From NCBI RefSeq assembly GCF_017848315.1, contig NZ_JAFKEC010000058.1, forward strand, positions 1 to 33,851: a stretch of 33,851 nt of DNA, written 5' to 3'. A program made the position numbers and the translations under genes. Positions 16,465-24,420 of the stretch are shown here, piece by piece. How positions within the stretch are numbered: position 1 is the first letter of the stretch; each line of letters opens with the position of its first letter. The DNA is from Pseudomonas palmensis. GTDB lineage: Bacteria > Pseudomonadota > Gammaproteobacteria > Pseudomonadales > Pseudomonadaceae. The notes below the pieces were generated by a model that ran no database searches, was not told the origin of the DNA, and saw only the letters and a list, made by a program, of their open reading frames with translations.

Positions 16465-16962
16465 TCAATTGCGAAAGTACAGCTCGTCCAGCTGGCGCCG
16501 ACGGATCGCCACGTACTGCTCCCACACCTTGGGGAACTCCGCCTCGCGGATGAACGGGAAGGTGAGGTACACGAATCGCCCCTTCACCTGAATGTACTGG
16601 CGTGCACGCTGGAAGGCCGGCTGCTCGGTCAATGCGATGCTCTCGTCGTAGCCGTCGTGGTAGTGACGAATATCCACCCGGTGCGGGGCAAGCATGCCGC
16701 GGGCAAAGTCGATCACCCAGCCGGTGCCCACCGAGGTGCTCAGGTAACCGTAGACGCCGTCCTCCGACAGCTGCAGGCACGCCTTGGCCTGCGTGCCGTC
16801 GTCATCGTTCACCAGCACGATCTGGTCGTTGAAGTACTGGATGGATTGCCCCTGCGGCCCGTGCAGCACCAGGTTCCAGCCTTCGGCATCCATGCGGAAC
16901 TCGCCCTGGTTGGCAAACTCGGCGATCCATCCGTTTGACAGCTCGATTCTGTGGTTGGTCAT
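16465..16962 (-). CDS. Conserved-looking protein of unknown function
   Basis: A 165-residue protein starting MTNHRIELSNGWIAEF. It is soluble, with no signal peptide or membrane segment, mildly acidic in the first half, rich in aromatic residues and with many alternating hydrophobic residues suggesting beta strands. Its end, REAEFPKVWEQYVAIRRRQL, is probably helical. I recognise no domain. The frame stays open upstream to 17394 but that part is the antisense shadow of the XRE-cupin gene, so the ATG at 16962 is preferred. It is convergent with the MaoC gene and 38 bases downstream of the XRE-cupin gene on the same strand. Confidence 0.7.
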   Translation of the reverse strand: MTNHRIELSNGWIAEFANQGEFRMDAEGWNLVLHGPQGQSIQYFNDQIVLVNDDDGTQAKACLQLSEDGVYGYLSTSVGTGWVIDFARGMLAPHRVDIRHYHDGYDESIALTEQPAFQRARQYIQVKGRFVYLTFPFIREAEFPKVWEQYVAIRRRQLDELYFRN

Positions 16963-17000
16963 GGGGGTGGGGGTCCTGAGGGATAGGGCAGGCAGTTGCT

Positions 17001-17564
17001 TCAGCTGTGCTCGATCAGCATGACAGCAACGGTATCGGGCTCCAAGGCTTCGAACACATGGGGCTGGTTGGCCGGGTAGCGCAGGTAGTCGCCGGCATGC
17101 AACAGCACCGGTGCACTGGCCGGGCCTGCGCTGGCGGCCCCCTGGCACACGAATACATGCTCGAAAGTGCCCGCCGGGTGCGCCTGGGAATGGTGCGGCT
17201 GCCCGGGCTGGGCATGCACGCGGTACAGGTCCCGGCGTATGCCGGGCGGGCAGTCGGCGAGCAGGGTCGCCGCGTAGTCGGCGTCGTCGGCCTTGAACGC
17301 CGCACCTTCGCCTGCGCGAATCACCGTGACCGTCTGCGCCGGCTGCTCGAAGAACCGCGTGACCTGAATGCCCAGTGCCGTGGCCAGCGCCCACAGGGTC
17401 TCGATGCTGGGGTTGCCAAGGCCGGACTCCAGCTGCGATAGCGTGGATTTGGCCACGCCGGCGCGGCGCGCCAGATCGCTGACGGACATCCCCGACTGCA
17501 AGCGCTCGCGCCTGATGGCCTGGGCCAGAATCATGATCGGCGCATCGTTCGATATAATGGTCAT
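17001..17564 (-). CDS. XRE family regulator with C-terminal cupin domain
   Basis: A 187-residue regulator. The N-terminal Cro/C1-type helix-turn-helix spans about residues 15-70 (SVSDLARRAGVAKSTLSQLE). The C-terminal part (about 100-185) is a cupin sensor with HHSQAHPAGTFEHVFV and the HAGDYLRYPANQPHVFEAL strand. Such proteins sense small molecules and control neighbouring transport or catabolic genes. It is divergent from an EamA exporter, its likely target. The ATG at 17564 has no good Shine-Dalgarno sequence; an internal ATG ten codons later is equally poor, so leaderless translation is possible. Confidence 0.9.
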   Translation of the reverse strand: MTIISNDAPIMILAQAIRRERLQSGMSVSDLARRAGVAKSTLSQLESGLGNPSIETLWALATALGIQVTRFFEQPAQTVTVIRAGEGAAFKADDADYAATLLADCPPGIRRDLYRVHAQPGQPHHSQAHPAGTFEHVFVCQGAASAGPASAPVLLHAGDYLRYPANQPHVFEALEPDTVAVMLIEHS

Positions 17565-17643
17565 TTGTTCGTTATGAGTTGACTGGGAGAGAGGGCGGCG
17601 GACATTATGGCACCCACTTGTTCGTTTTGATGGATTTTGTTCG
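17565..17643. promoter_or_regulatory. Three TTGTTCG direct repeats in the XRE/EamA control region
   Basis: TTGTTCG occurs at 17565-17571, 17618-17624 and 17637-17643, each preceded by an AT-rich base pair and followed by T or A. A further partial GTTCG lies at 17547. The repeats fill the 123-base divergent region and are plausible binding sites for the adjacent XRE regulator. Confidence 0.4.
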
Positions 17644-17687
17644 ATGACACAGCCTTCTGTTTTTGCCTCGACGGGACACCGCGCGCC

Positions 17688-18572
17688 ATGAATGCACGTT
17701 CACGCGGCACCCTCGAAATGGTCACCGCCATGTGCATTTCTGGCACTGTCGGCTGGTTCGTGGTGCAGTCGGGCCAGTCGCCTTCGTCGATGGTGTTCTG
17801 GCGCTGCCTGTTCGGCGCCGCCGTGATGGCCCTGGCGTGCTGGGCGTTGGGGGTGTTTGGCACGCTGCGCCCGACCCGCGCGCAGTGGGGGTGGATGCTG
17901 CTGGGTGGCGTTGCGCTGGCCTGCAACTGGCTGCTGCTGTTCAGCGCCTACAGCCAGGCCTCCATCGCGGTGGCCACGGTGGTCTACCACACGCAACCCT
18001 TCATGCTGGTGGGGCTGGGCGTGCTGCTGTTCGGCGAGCGGATTTCGGCCAGTGGTGCAGGCTGGTTGGGCCTGGCGTTTGTCGGCATGCTGCTGATTGT
18101 GACGGCCAAGACGGGGGCGGCCGGGGAAAACTACCTGATAGGTGTGATGCTCGCGCTGGCGTCGGCCTTGCTGTACGCGATTGCGGCGATCATCGCCAAG
18201 CGCCTGCAGGGCGTGCCGCCGCACCTGATCGTGCTGGTGCAGCTGCTGGTGGGCGCGGCCATGCTCTGGCCTTGGGCGCAGGTGCCGGACATGACCGCGC
18301 AGCCCCAGGCCTGGGCCTACCTGCTGACCATTGGCGCGGTGCATACCGGGCTGATGTCGACCCTGCTGTACGGCGCCATCCAGAAACTGCCCACGGCGCT
18401 GATCGGCGCCCTGTCGTTTCTGTACCCGGCGGTGGCCATCCTGGTCGACTGGCTGGCCTTCGATCACCCCCTCAGCGGGCTGCAGGCAGCCGGGGCGCTG
18501 GCCATATTGCTGGCGGCGGCCGGCATGAACCTGGGCTGGCGCCTGGGCTCAAAGCCGGCCCTGAATACCTGA
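17688..18572 (+). CDS. EamA/DMT family transporter
   Basis: A 294-residue inner-membrane protein with ten hydrophobic segments arranged as two EamA repeats (about residues 10-135 and 145-285). Family features include VVYHTQPFMLVGLGVLLFGE at the end of repeat one and a matching LSFLYPAVAILVDWLAF at the end of repeat two. It probably exports a metabolite or amino acid. The ATG at 17688 is the first codon that fits the family N-terminus; the frame is open upstream but those residues are not membrane-like. Divergent XRE-cupin protein is the probable regulator. Confidence 0.9.
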   Translation: MNARSRGTLEMVTAMCISGTVGWFVVQSGQSPSSMVFWRCLFGAAVMALACWALGVFGTLRPTRAQWGWMLLGGVALACNWLLLFSAYSQASIAVATVVYHTQPFMLVGLGVLLFGERISASGAGWLGLAFVGMLLIVTAKTGAAGENYLIGVMLALASALLYAIAAIIAKRLQGVPPHLIVLVQLLVGAAMLWPWAQVPDMTAQPQAWAYLLTIGAVHTGLMSTLLYGAIQKLPTALIGALSFLYPAVAILVDWLAFDHPLSGLQAAGALAILLAAAGMNLGWRLGSKPALNT

Positions 18573-18573
18573 G

Positions 18574-19371
18574 TTAGACCACCGCGTGCCCTGGGCCGCA
18601 CTGGTCGAGCGTGGCCAGGTAAACACTGGGCGGGGCGCCCAATTGGCGGTGGAACATGCTGGAAAAGGCGCTGGGGCTGTCGTAGCCCAGCTCCAGCGCG
18701 ACCCGTGTGACCGAGGCGCCGGCCGCCAGGCGGGTGACGGCAGCCATCAGGCAGGCCTGCTGGCGCCAGGTGCCGAATGAAAGCCCGGTTTGCTGGCGGA
18801 ACAGGCGGCTGAAGGTTCTTGCACTGCAATGCAGGGCACTTGCCCAGGACTCGGCGCTGGTGTCGATGCGGGGTTGGCGCAGGAAGTTGCGACATAGTTC
18901 GGCCAGCCGCGGGTCGTTTGGCAAGGGTGCGAACAGCGCCAGGCTCGGCGCGCTGCGCAGCTCGTGCAGTACCAACTGAATCAGATGCCCGTCGCGACCG
19001 TGTGTTTCATACAGTGCGGGTACGTGCGCCGTGGCCAGCAACAGGTGATGGAGCAGGGGCGAGACCACCAGGGCCTGGCACTGCGAGGTATCACGCACCG
19101 GATGCGCCGGCTCAATGTACAGGCTGCGGGTGCTCACCCCGCGCATCAGCACCTGGTGCGGCTTGCCGGCGGGTATCCACACCCCGCTACCGGGCGGAAT
19201 CACCCAGCTGCCGTCCTGGGTTTGGACCTCCATCAGGCCACTCATGCCATACAGAAACTGTGCGCGCCGATGTACATGGGTGGGCAGCAGTGTGTCGGGC
19301 GGGTAGTCGGTACCGATGGCGAGCACCGGGCGGGCGACGGCGTCGACGCTGGCGAGCGGAACATTGAGCAT
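18574..19371 (-). CDS. AraC family transcriptional regulator with cupin sensor
   Basis: A 265-residue regulator. The N-terminal cupin carries LLPTHVHRRAQFLYGMSG and PPGSGVWIPAGKPHQV, and the C-terminal AraC domain has two helix-turn-helix units (ESWASALHCSARTFSRLFRQ and VTRVALELGYDSPSAFSSMF). This arrangement is common in regulators of divergent permeases. I start it at the ATG at 19371; the open frame continues far upstream only as a shadow of the TauE gene. Its 3' end lies one base from the EamA stop, so those two genes converge without a gap. Confidence 0.9.
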   Translation of the reverse strand: MLNVPLASVDAVARPVLAIGTDYPPDTLLPTHVHRRAQFLYGMSGLMEVQTQDGSWVIPPGSGVWIPAGKPHQVLMRGVSTRSLYIEPAHPVRDTSQCQALVVSPLLHHLLLATAHVPALYETHGRDGHLIQLVLHELRSAPSLALFAPLPNDPRLAELCRNFLRQPRIDTSAESWASALHCSARTFSRLFRQQTGLSFGTWRQQACLMAAVTRLAAGASVTRVALELGYDSPSAFSSMFHRQLGAPPSVYLATLDQCGPGHAVV

Positions 19372-19391
19372 GTGAAGCACCTTGGCCGGAA

Positions 19392-19427
19392 CGCGAGGAT
19401 TATTGGCCAATTCGCGAGGGCTGGCCA
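19392..19427. promoter_or_regulatory. Direct repeat and palindrome in the AraC/TauE divergent region
   Basis: CGCGAGG is followed by TTGGCCA twice, beginning at 19392 and 19413 (spacing 21 bp, two helical turns). Between them lies the 10-bp palindrome ATTGGCCAAT at 19402-19411. Direct repeats on one face of the helix are the usual form of AraC-family operators, so binding by the divergent AraC protein is plausible. Confidence 0.4.
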
Positions 19428-19476
19428 CATGTCTGGCCGTTAACGTGTGGCTTCCCCCTTGTGTTGGAAGCGATGC

Positions 19477-20289
19477 ATGTTCTGGTTTCTGCTGTGTGCG
19501 TTCGGTGTGGTAGCCGGTGTGACGACTGTGCTGTTCGGCTTTGGTGGCGGCTTTGTGGCGGTGCCGCTGCTGTTCACCCTTATCAGTGTGAGCCATGCGC
19601 CGGGGTCGGCCATCGGCGAGGCCGCGATGCATATCGCCGTGGCCACCTCCACGGCGGCGATGATCTTCGGCGCAGGCCTTTCGACCTTGCGCCATGCCCG
19701 TGCGCGCACCTTGCAGTGGCCGGTGGTGCGGCCGTTGCTGGGTTACGTTGCGCTGGGTGCAGTGCTGGGCGCATGGGCCGCCACGCAGGTGCAAGGGGCG
19801 TGGATACGCTGGCTGTTCATCGGCTACCTTGGCCTGACCATTCTTGATGCCGTGTTGCGCCCGGGGTTTACCGTGAGCACAAGCGATGGCATGCGCCCGC
19901 TGGGCCGTCGAGCCAGCGCCGTGATCGGTGTCGGCATGGGCGCCGTGGCTGCATTCCTGGGTGTAGGCGGCAGCGTGATGAGCGTGCCGCTGATGCGCAG
20001 GCGTGGGGCGAGCATGGCCGTGGCGACGGCGTCGGCCAACCCGCTGTCGCTGCCGATGGCGATTGCCGGTACTGCCGCCTACGCCGTGCTTGCGTGGCGC
20101 ACCGAAGTGCTGGGGCCCTGGTTTGCCGGCTATATCGACGTGCGTGCCCTGGCCGTGCTGGTGCTTGGCTCGTGGTGCGGCATTCGCCTGGCCGCGCCGT
20201 GGATCGGGCGCATGCCCGACGCGCTGCATGTGAAGTGCTACCTGGCCCTGCTGGGGGTAGTGCTGGTGGTGATGGTGGTTGCTGACTAG
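19477..20289 (+). CDS. TauE/SafE family permease
   Basis: A 270-residue membrane protein with about eight hydrophobic segments and the family's internal duplication: LFGFGGGFVAVPLLF in the first half and AAFLGVGGSVMSVPLMRRRG in the second, each followed by an Ala-Thr-Ser-rich helix. TauE/SafE proteins export sulfonates, sulfite or other small anions; the substrate here is unknown. The ATG at 19477 follows GGAAG. It is divergent from an AraC regulator and its stop shares the bases CTAG with the stop of the convergent LctP gene. Confidence 0.9.
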   Translation: MFWFLLCAFGVVAGVTTVLFGFGGGFVAVPLLFTLISVSHAPGSAIGEAAMHIAVATSTAAMIFGAGLSTLRHARARTLQWPVVRPLLGYVALGAVLGAWAATQVQGAWIRWLFIGYLGLTILDAVLRPGFTVSTSDGMRPLGRRASAVIGVGMGAVAAFLGVGGSVMSVPLMRRRGASMAVATASANPLSLPMAIAGTAAYAVLAWRTEVLGPWFAGYIDVRALAVLVLGSWCGIRLAAPWIGRMPDALHVKCYLALLGVVLVVMVVAD

Positions 20290-21746
20290 CCCAGCCAGAC
20301 GCTCAGCAACACCGCAGCCAGCGCGACCAGTGCCGTGTTGAGGCACACCAGCGCAAAGCCGAAGCGCACCAGTTCGCCTTCTTCACTGGTGCTGGTTCTG
20401 GCCAGGCCCAGGATCAGCATCACGATCGACAGCGAGCCCAGCGCCGCATGCCCCGCCGCGCTGTTCTGCACCGCCGCGAGCAACAGGCGGCCGTGTTCGG
20501 GCAGCATGGCGATGGCGGGCATGAAGATCGCATTGCCGCCCACGTTCGAGCCGGTCATATAGCCGGACAACCCGCCCAGCAGGGCGACCAGCAACGAGGC
20601 GGCGGACGGTGCCAGGCCGGTCAGCAGCTGCATCAGGCCCGCCAGAAAGCCGGCCTTGACCATCAACTGCGACATGGCGAGAAAAAAGAAGATCGTCAGC
20701 AGGGGCCGCTTCGCCCGGGCCAGCAGTGCGGTGCCGATGCGGGTGCCCGGCACCGGCAGGGACGGTGCGCTTCGCGCGTGAAACCCCAGGCCCACCAGCA
20801 CCAGGATCAGTGCCACGCCCGGAGAGGCGAGCGGCTTCCAGGTGACCTGCGCGCCCTGGACGACCCACAGGTTCTGCCAGCCGGTGATGGCCCACAGCGC
20901 CTTGAGTGCGACGATGCTGGTGATCAGCACCAGGTAAGGCCACGCCTGGCGCGGCCATTGTCGCGCCCCGCGTGTGCCGCCGTGGTTGCGCAGGCGCCAC
21001 AGCCCGTTGGCCAATACGGCGGCTGCGCTCACCAGGCCCGCCGCCACGCCGGCTACCTCCGGCCCCAACCCGCGGCTGCTGCTGTAGAGCACCCCCACGA
21101 ATACCAGCCAGCCAGCGCCCAGCACAGTCCATTCGCGCAAGGTGCGAACCTCGGCCAGGTACAGCGCCATCGCCCCGAGCGCGAGAAACACCGGTGCGCT
21201 GGTCAGTGCCGAGGTGGCTGCCAGCGTCGCAGCGTCCAGATGGGCCAGGGAAGCGCCGATCACCGATGCCAGGCCCAGCGTGCCCCACGGCATGATCGCC
21301 ATGCCGGCCAACGCGATACGCAGCGCCACCCGGCGGTCGAACAGGCTGAGCAGCAGCGGCACGGTGGCGATCAACGACACGCCAAAGCCGGTCATGGCTT
21401 CGAGCAACGGGGCCAGCCCGAGCACGATGAACACCACCTGGTCGCCGCGCCCGAGCCCGAGCGAGCGTACCCACTGGCTGAATGCCAGGTTCACGCCCAG
21501 GCGCTCGATGAAGATCACGAAGGCCAGCCCCGGTACGATCACGAACGCGGTGCTGGCAAACAGCACGGCAGTGTCCTGGGCGGCCGCCACCAGGCTGCCC
21601 AGGCGCCACGTATCGGCAGCACCGACCAGCCACAGCACCATTACCAGCAGCGTACCGGCGATGGCGGCATGCACGGGTGGGCGGCGCAGCACCACCAGCA
21701 TGGCCGTGACCAGCAGCACGGGCGACAGATGAAACAGTGCGAGCAT
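20286..21746 (-). CDS. L-lactate permease (LctP) family transporter
   Basis: A 486-residue inner-membrane protein with about 12-14 hydrophobic segments. The typical LctP blocks are visible: LAPLLEAMTGFGVSLIATVP, LSGYMTGSNVGGNAIFMP and LLLAAVQNSAAGHAALGSLS. Family members import lactate or glycolate with protons; length is slightly under the usual 550. The adjacent divergent Lrp regulator with two operators suggests control by a small amino- or oxo-acid, so the substrate may differ from lactate (inference). Its stop overlaps the TauE stop in the palindrome CTAG (20286-20289). Confidence 0.88.
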   Translation of the reverse strand: MLALFHLSPVLLVTAMLVVLRRPPVHAAIAGTLLVMVLWLVGAADTWRLGSLVAAAQDTAVLFASTAFVIVPGLAFVIFIERLGVNLAFSQWVRSLGLGRGDQVVFIVLGLAPLLEAMTGFGVSLIATVPLLLSLFDRRVALRIALAGMAIMPWGTLGLASVIGASLAHLDAATLAATSALTSAPVFLALGAMALYLAEVRTLREWTVLGAGWLVFVGVLYSSSRGLGPEVAGVAAGLVSAAAVLANGLWRLRNHGGTRGARQWPRQAWPYLVLITSIVALKALWAITGWQNLWVVQGAQVTWKPLASPGVALILVLVGLGFHARSAPSLPVPGTRIGTALLARAKRPLLTIFFFLAMSQLMVKAGFLAGLMQLLTGLAPSAASLLVALLGGLSGYMTGSNVGGNAIFMPAIAMLPEHGRLLLAAVQNSAAGHAALGSLSIVMLILGLARTSTSEEGELVRFGFALVCLNTALVALAAVLLSVWLG

Positions 21747-21800
21747 GCGAGCAATATCCTGTGTGAGTCCCGACCAGGGCTGCGGCTGCAGGCTGGGGCT

Positions 21801-21815
21801 CGATAATATTTCTCG
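21801..21815. promoter_or_regulatory. Putative Lrp-family operator, distal site
   Basis: CGATAATATTTCTCG matches the proximal palindrome at 13 of 15 positions. It lies 54 bases upstream of the LctP start and 51 bp from the proximal site, a spacing of nearly five helical turns. Confidence 0.5.
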
Positions 21816-21851
21816 CTGTCAGATAAAGGGGCGCGGATTTCTGGTAGTTTT

Positions 21852-21866
21852 CGAGAAAATTTCTCG
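21852..21866. promoter_or_regulatory. Putative Lrp-family operator, proximal site
   Basis: CGAGAAAATTTCTCG is an inverted repeat with 7-bp arms around one central base, starting 25 bases before the Lrp gene's ATG. An AT-rich centre with symmetric CGAGAAA arms is typical of Lrp/AsnC sites. Position fits autoregulation. Confidence 0.6.
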
Positions 21867-21876
21867 CAGGGTTTCC

Positions 21877-22359
21877 ATGGCCATTCACGATGTAGCGGCT
21901 GAGCCGCTGGACAAGTTCGACCGCGCCATTCTTGACCTGGTGCAGCGCGACAACACCGTGCCGCTGCGGTTGGTGGCCGAGCAGGTCAACCTGTCCACGG
22001 CGGCGGTGCAGCGGCGCATCAAGCGCATGGAGGAGCGGGGCGTCATCACCGCCAATGTCGCCGTCGTCGACCCTACTGCGGTGGGTCGGCCGATCACCAT
22101 CATCGTGGAGGTGATGGCCGAGCGCACCAGCCTCGATGCGCTGGAGGCCATGAAGGCGCACTTTGCGGTGCCTGAAGTGCAGCAGTGCTACTACGTCACT
22201 GGCGAGGTGGATTTCGTGCTGGTGCTGACCGTGGCCAGCATGCAGGAGTACCAGGCGTTGGCGCGGCGGTTGTTTGCCGAGAACGCCAATGTCACCTGGT
22301 TCAAGACCATTGTGGCGCTGGACCGGGTGAAGGTCGGGTTGCAGGTGCCCAGCCTGTAG
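21877..22359 (+). CDS. Lrp/AsnC family transcriptional regulator
   Basis: A 160-residue regulator with an N-terminal helix-turn-helix (RLVAEQVNLSTAAVQRRIKR) and a C-terminal RAM domain (VPEVQQCYYVTGEVDFVLVL). The domain order and size are those of the family. The ATG at 21877 is followed by AIHDVAAEPLDKFDRAILDL. It is divergent from the LctP permease, with two similar operators in the 130-base gap. A nitrilase-family hydrolase lies downstream on the same strand, separated by a REP-like element. Confidence 0.92.
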   Translation: MAIHDVAAEPLDKFDRAILDLVQRDNTVPLRLVAEQVNLSTAAVQRRIKRMEERGVITANVAVVDPTAVGRPITIIVEVMAERTSLDALEAMKAHFAVPEVQQCYYVTGEVDFVLVLTVASMQEYQALARRLFAENANVTWFKTIVALDRVKVGLQVPSL

Positions 22360-22436
22360 GAGCGGGCCTTGCCCCGCGATCTGGCGCGCAGCGCCAGCAG
22401 AACCTGCGACGCGATCAGCCTGATACACCGCACACT
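22354..22436. repeat. Solitary REP-like element related to the large tandem array
   Basis: The element begins at the Lrp stop codon with TGTAGGAGCGGGCCTTGCCC, continues with CTGGCGC-GCA-GCGCCAG (a perfect 7-bp hairpin at 22381-22397) and ends with CCTGATACACCGCACAC. The reverse complement of all these blocks, in the same order, spans the junction between units of the array at 26398-27619. It is therefore one dispersed copy of that module, in opposite orientation. Confidence 0.8.
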
Positions 22437-22497
22437 TTCCAAGGTAACGATGTTGGTGCAGCATAGGCCCGCGTCGACAAAGGGACATGAGACTCGA

Positions 22498-23229
22498 ATG
22501 AAGCTGATCGCTGCGCAAATCTCGGCCACCCCGGGGGATGTCGAAAAGAACCTCGCCCAACACATCGACGCTATCCACGCCGCCGCAAGCCAGGGAGCCG
22601 ATGCGGTGGTCTTCCCCGAACTTTCGCTGACCGGCTACGAACCCGAACTGGCCGGTGGCCTGGCGATGGCGCCCACCGACAGCCGCCTCGATGCGTTCCA
22701 GGCCTTGAGCGATCGCTACACCCTGCTCATCGCCGTGGGTGCGCCAACCCAGGGGAGGGAGGGCACCCAGATCAGCATGATCGCCTTCCAGCCAGGGCTG
22801 CCATGTGCGGTGTATTCCAAGCAGCTTCTGCACGCCGACGAACTGCCTTTTTTCACGCCCGGTACCCAGCAGCAGGTGTTCCGCCAGGGCGGGCATGTTC
22901 TGGTGCCCGCGATCTGCTATGAATCCTTGCAACCCGCCCATGCATCCCAGGCCGCCGCGGCAGGTGCCCAGGTGTACCTGGCCAGCGTGGCCAAGTCGCA
23001 GAAGGGCGTGGACCTGGCCTGCAACCATTACCCGGCAATGGCCCGCAAGCATGGCATGACCGTGATCATGGCCAACTGCGTAGGCCCCGCCGACAACTTC
23101 ATCGGTGCAGGCCAGTCCGCGGTCTGGAACCCGAATGGCGAGCGCGTCTGCACTGCCGACGCCACCCGGCAAGCCCTGGTCGCATATGACACACGCACGG
23201 GAGAAGCGGGTACTGTCAGCCTGGCTTGA
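22498..23229 (+). CDS. Carbon-nitrogen hydrolase (nitrilase superfamily)
   Basis: A 243-residue cytosolic amidohydrolase. The catalytic triad of the superfamily is visible: Glu41 in VVFPELSLTGYEP, Lys108 in YSKQLLHADE and the nucleophile Cys140 in PAICYES. It hydrolyses a C-N bond in an amide, carbamoyl or nitrile substrate; the substrate cannot be named. The ATG at 22498 is the first codon matching the family N-terminus (MKLIAAQISATPGD). It lies 138 bases after the Lrp gene with a REP-like element between, so co-transcription is uncertain. Confidence 0.9.
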   Translation: MKLIAAQISATPGDVEKNLAQHIDAIHAAASQGADAVVFPELSLTGYEPELAGGLAMAPTDSRLDAFQALSDRYTLLIAVGAPTQGREGTQISMIAFQPGLPCAVYSKQLLHADELPFFTPGTQQQVFRQGGHVLVPAICYESLQPAHASQAAAAGAQVYLASVAKSQKGVDLACNHYPAMARKHGMTVIMANCVGPADNFIGAGQSAVWNPNGERVCTADATRQALVAYDTRTGEAGTVSLA

Positions 23230-23351
23230 ATCACCATCGCCACCCCAATTCGTCGACCACCGACCTGGTGGCCGCGCTCAACCCGGACCTGGACTTTGCC
23301 GAGGCGGTGGCCTCGGCTGTCGAAACGGGCTACCCCTGCGCCGGATAAGTG

Positions 23352-24398
23352 CTACCACCCCTGGGCCAGCGGCGCTGGCCCTTGCAAGGTGGGGAACAGC
23401 GGCAACACTTCTTCGGCCAATTCCTGAATGACCTCGTCAACCGGCCGCCGGGCCATCTGAATGCCCAGCGCCGCATGATTGACGCCCGCTGCCTTCCATT
23501 CGCCAAGCAACGCGATCAGCCCGTTGCGCCCGGTCTTGAGCACATACCCACCTTGCAACGGCGTGCGCGGGAAGTCGGGGTCTTCGTCCAGGTCGATCCA
23601 CTCGTTGGTCATGTGCGGGCGAAACCCGCCGTTGGGGATCTGCGAGCGCCACGCCCGAACCTTTTCTGCCAGGCGAAGCGGGCCCTGCGCCGTGTGGGTG
23701 GCGTCCGGGTAGGTCAGCCAGCCATCGGCCTGCTCACCCAGCCACTGCAGGGATTGACGCGACGACCCCGTCACGATCAGCGGAATGCGCCCGGTGACCG
23801 GTTGTGGCAGTAGCTGCGTGCCGTTCGTCTGGCCCAGCGGCGAGCGGATGGTCGCAGGGCCCTGCGCCAGCAATTGCCGAAAGTAGTCCACGCTGTGGGC
23901 AAAGCGCTCACCGCGCTGGTCATGGGCCAGGCCGTAGGCCGGGAACTCCACGGCCCTGTCCCCCGACGCGATGCCCATCACCAACCGGCCGCCCGACAGG
24001 CGATCGAGGCTGGCGGCAGACTTGGCCAGGTCGATGGGGTGGCGCAAGGTGAAGATGGCGCTGCCGGTGACCAGCGCGATGTGCCGGGTATGGGCGGCCA
24101 GGTAGCCCAGGTACACGAAGGGGTCGAACACCTGGCCGGCATCGCCGAAGGCCGGGTCGAACAAGGGCACGTCGCGAACCCATACGGCAGCAAAGCCCAG
24201 GCGCTCGATCTCGCTCACACGCTGCGCCTGGGCGTGAAGCACCGCCATGTCGCCCTGGTAGAAGCGCAGTGGCAGAAAGATGCCCAGTGTCAGGTGATCG
24301 GCGGCGAACATGCGCCGGTAGCCGGGGTGGTGGGCGAAGGCTTCGGCGTTCGCGCCGCAGGTGACGGCGGGTGCAGTGGGGTGGGTCATGGTGTTCAT
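23352..24398 (-). CDS. LLM class flavin-dependent oxidoreductase
   Basis: A 348-residue luciferase-like monooxygenase of TIM-barrel fold. Features include LGIFLPLRFYQGDM near the N-terminus, IERLGFAAVWVRDVPLFDP, the SAASLDRLSGGRLVMGIASG block that lines the flavin site, and PLIVTGSSRQSLQWLGEQAD. Members oxidise organosulfur, amine or aromatic substrates with reduced FMN supplied by a partner. The ATG at 24398 follows AAGGA. It is 22 bases after the YfcG-like GST on the same strand, so the two form an operon, probably under the divergent LysR regulator. Confidence 0.91.
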   Translation of the reverse strand: MNTMTHPTAPAVTCGANAEAFAHHPGYRRMFAADHLTLGIFLPLRFYQGDMAVLHAQAQRVSEIERLGFAAVWVRDVPLFDPAFGDAGQVFDPFVYLGYLAAHTRHIALVTGSAIFTLRHPIDLAKSAASLDRLSGGRLVMGIASGDRAVEFPAYGLAHDQRGERFAHSVDYFRQLLAQGPATIRSPLGQTNGTQLLPQPVTGRIPLIVTGSSRQSLQWLGEQADGWLTYPDATHTAQGPLRLAEKVRAWRSQIPNGGFRPHMTNEWIDLDEDPDFPRTPLQGGYVLKTGRNGLIALLGEWKAAGVNHAALGIQMARRPVDEVIQELAEEVLPLFPTLQGPAPLAQGW

Positions 24399-24420
24399 GC
24401 CTGTTCCTTGGTGTCGGGGT

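Noticed and set aside
16465..17394. Longer version (309 residues) of the unknown protein at 16465-16962
   Set aside because: The extra N-terminal part is a frame-shifted reading of the XRE-cupin gene and is Arg/Ala/Gly-rich. The internal ATG at 16962 gives a natural start.
17663..18577. 304-codon frame overlapping the EamA gene
   Set aside because: It is a shifted frame of the same strand, rich in Arg/Gly/Ala. The EamA frame has the membrane-segment pattern.
20383..23172. 929-codon minus-strand frame
   Set aside because: It is a high-GC antisense shadow running through the LctP, Lrp and hydrolase genes, all of which have clear family motifs in other frames.
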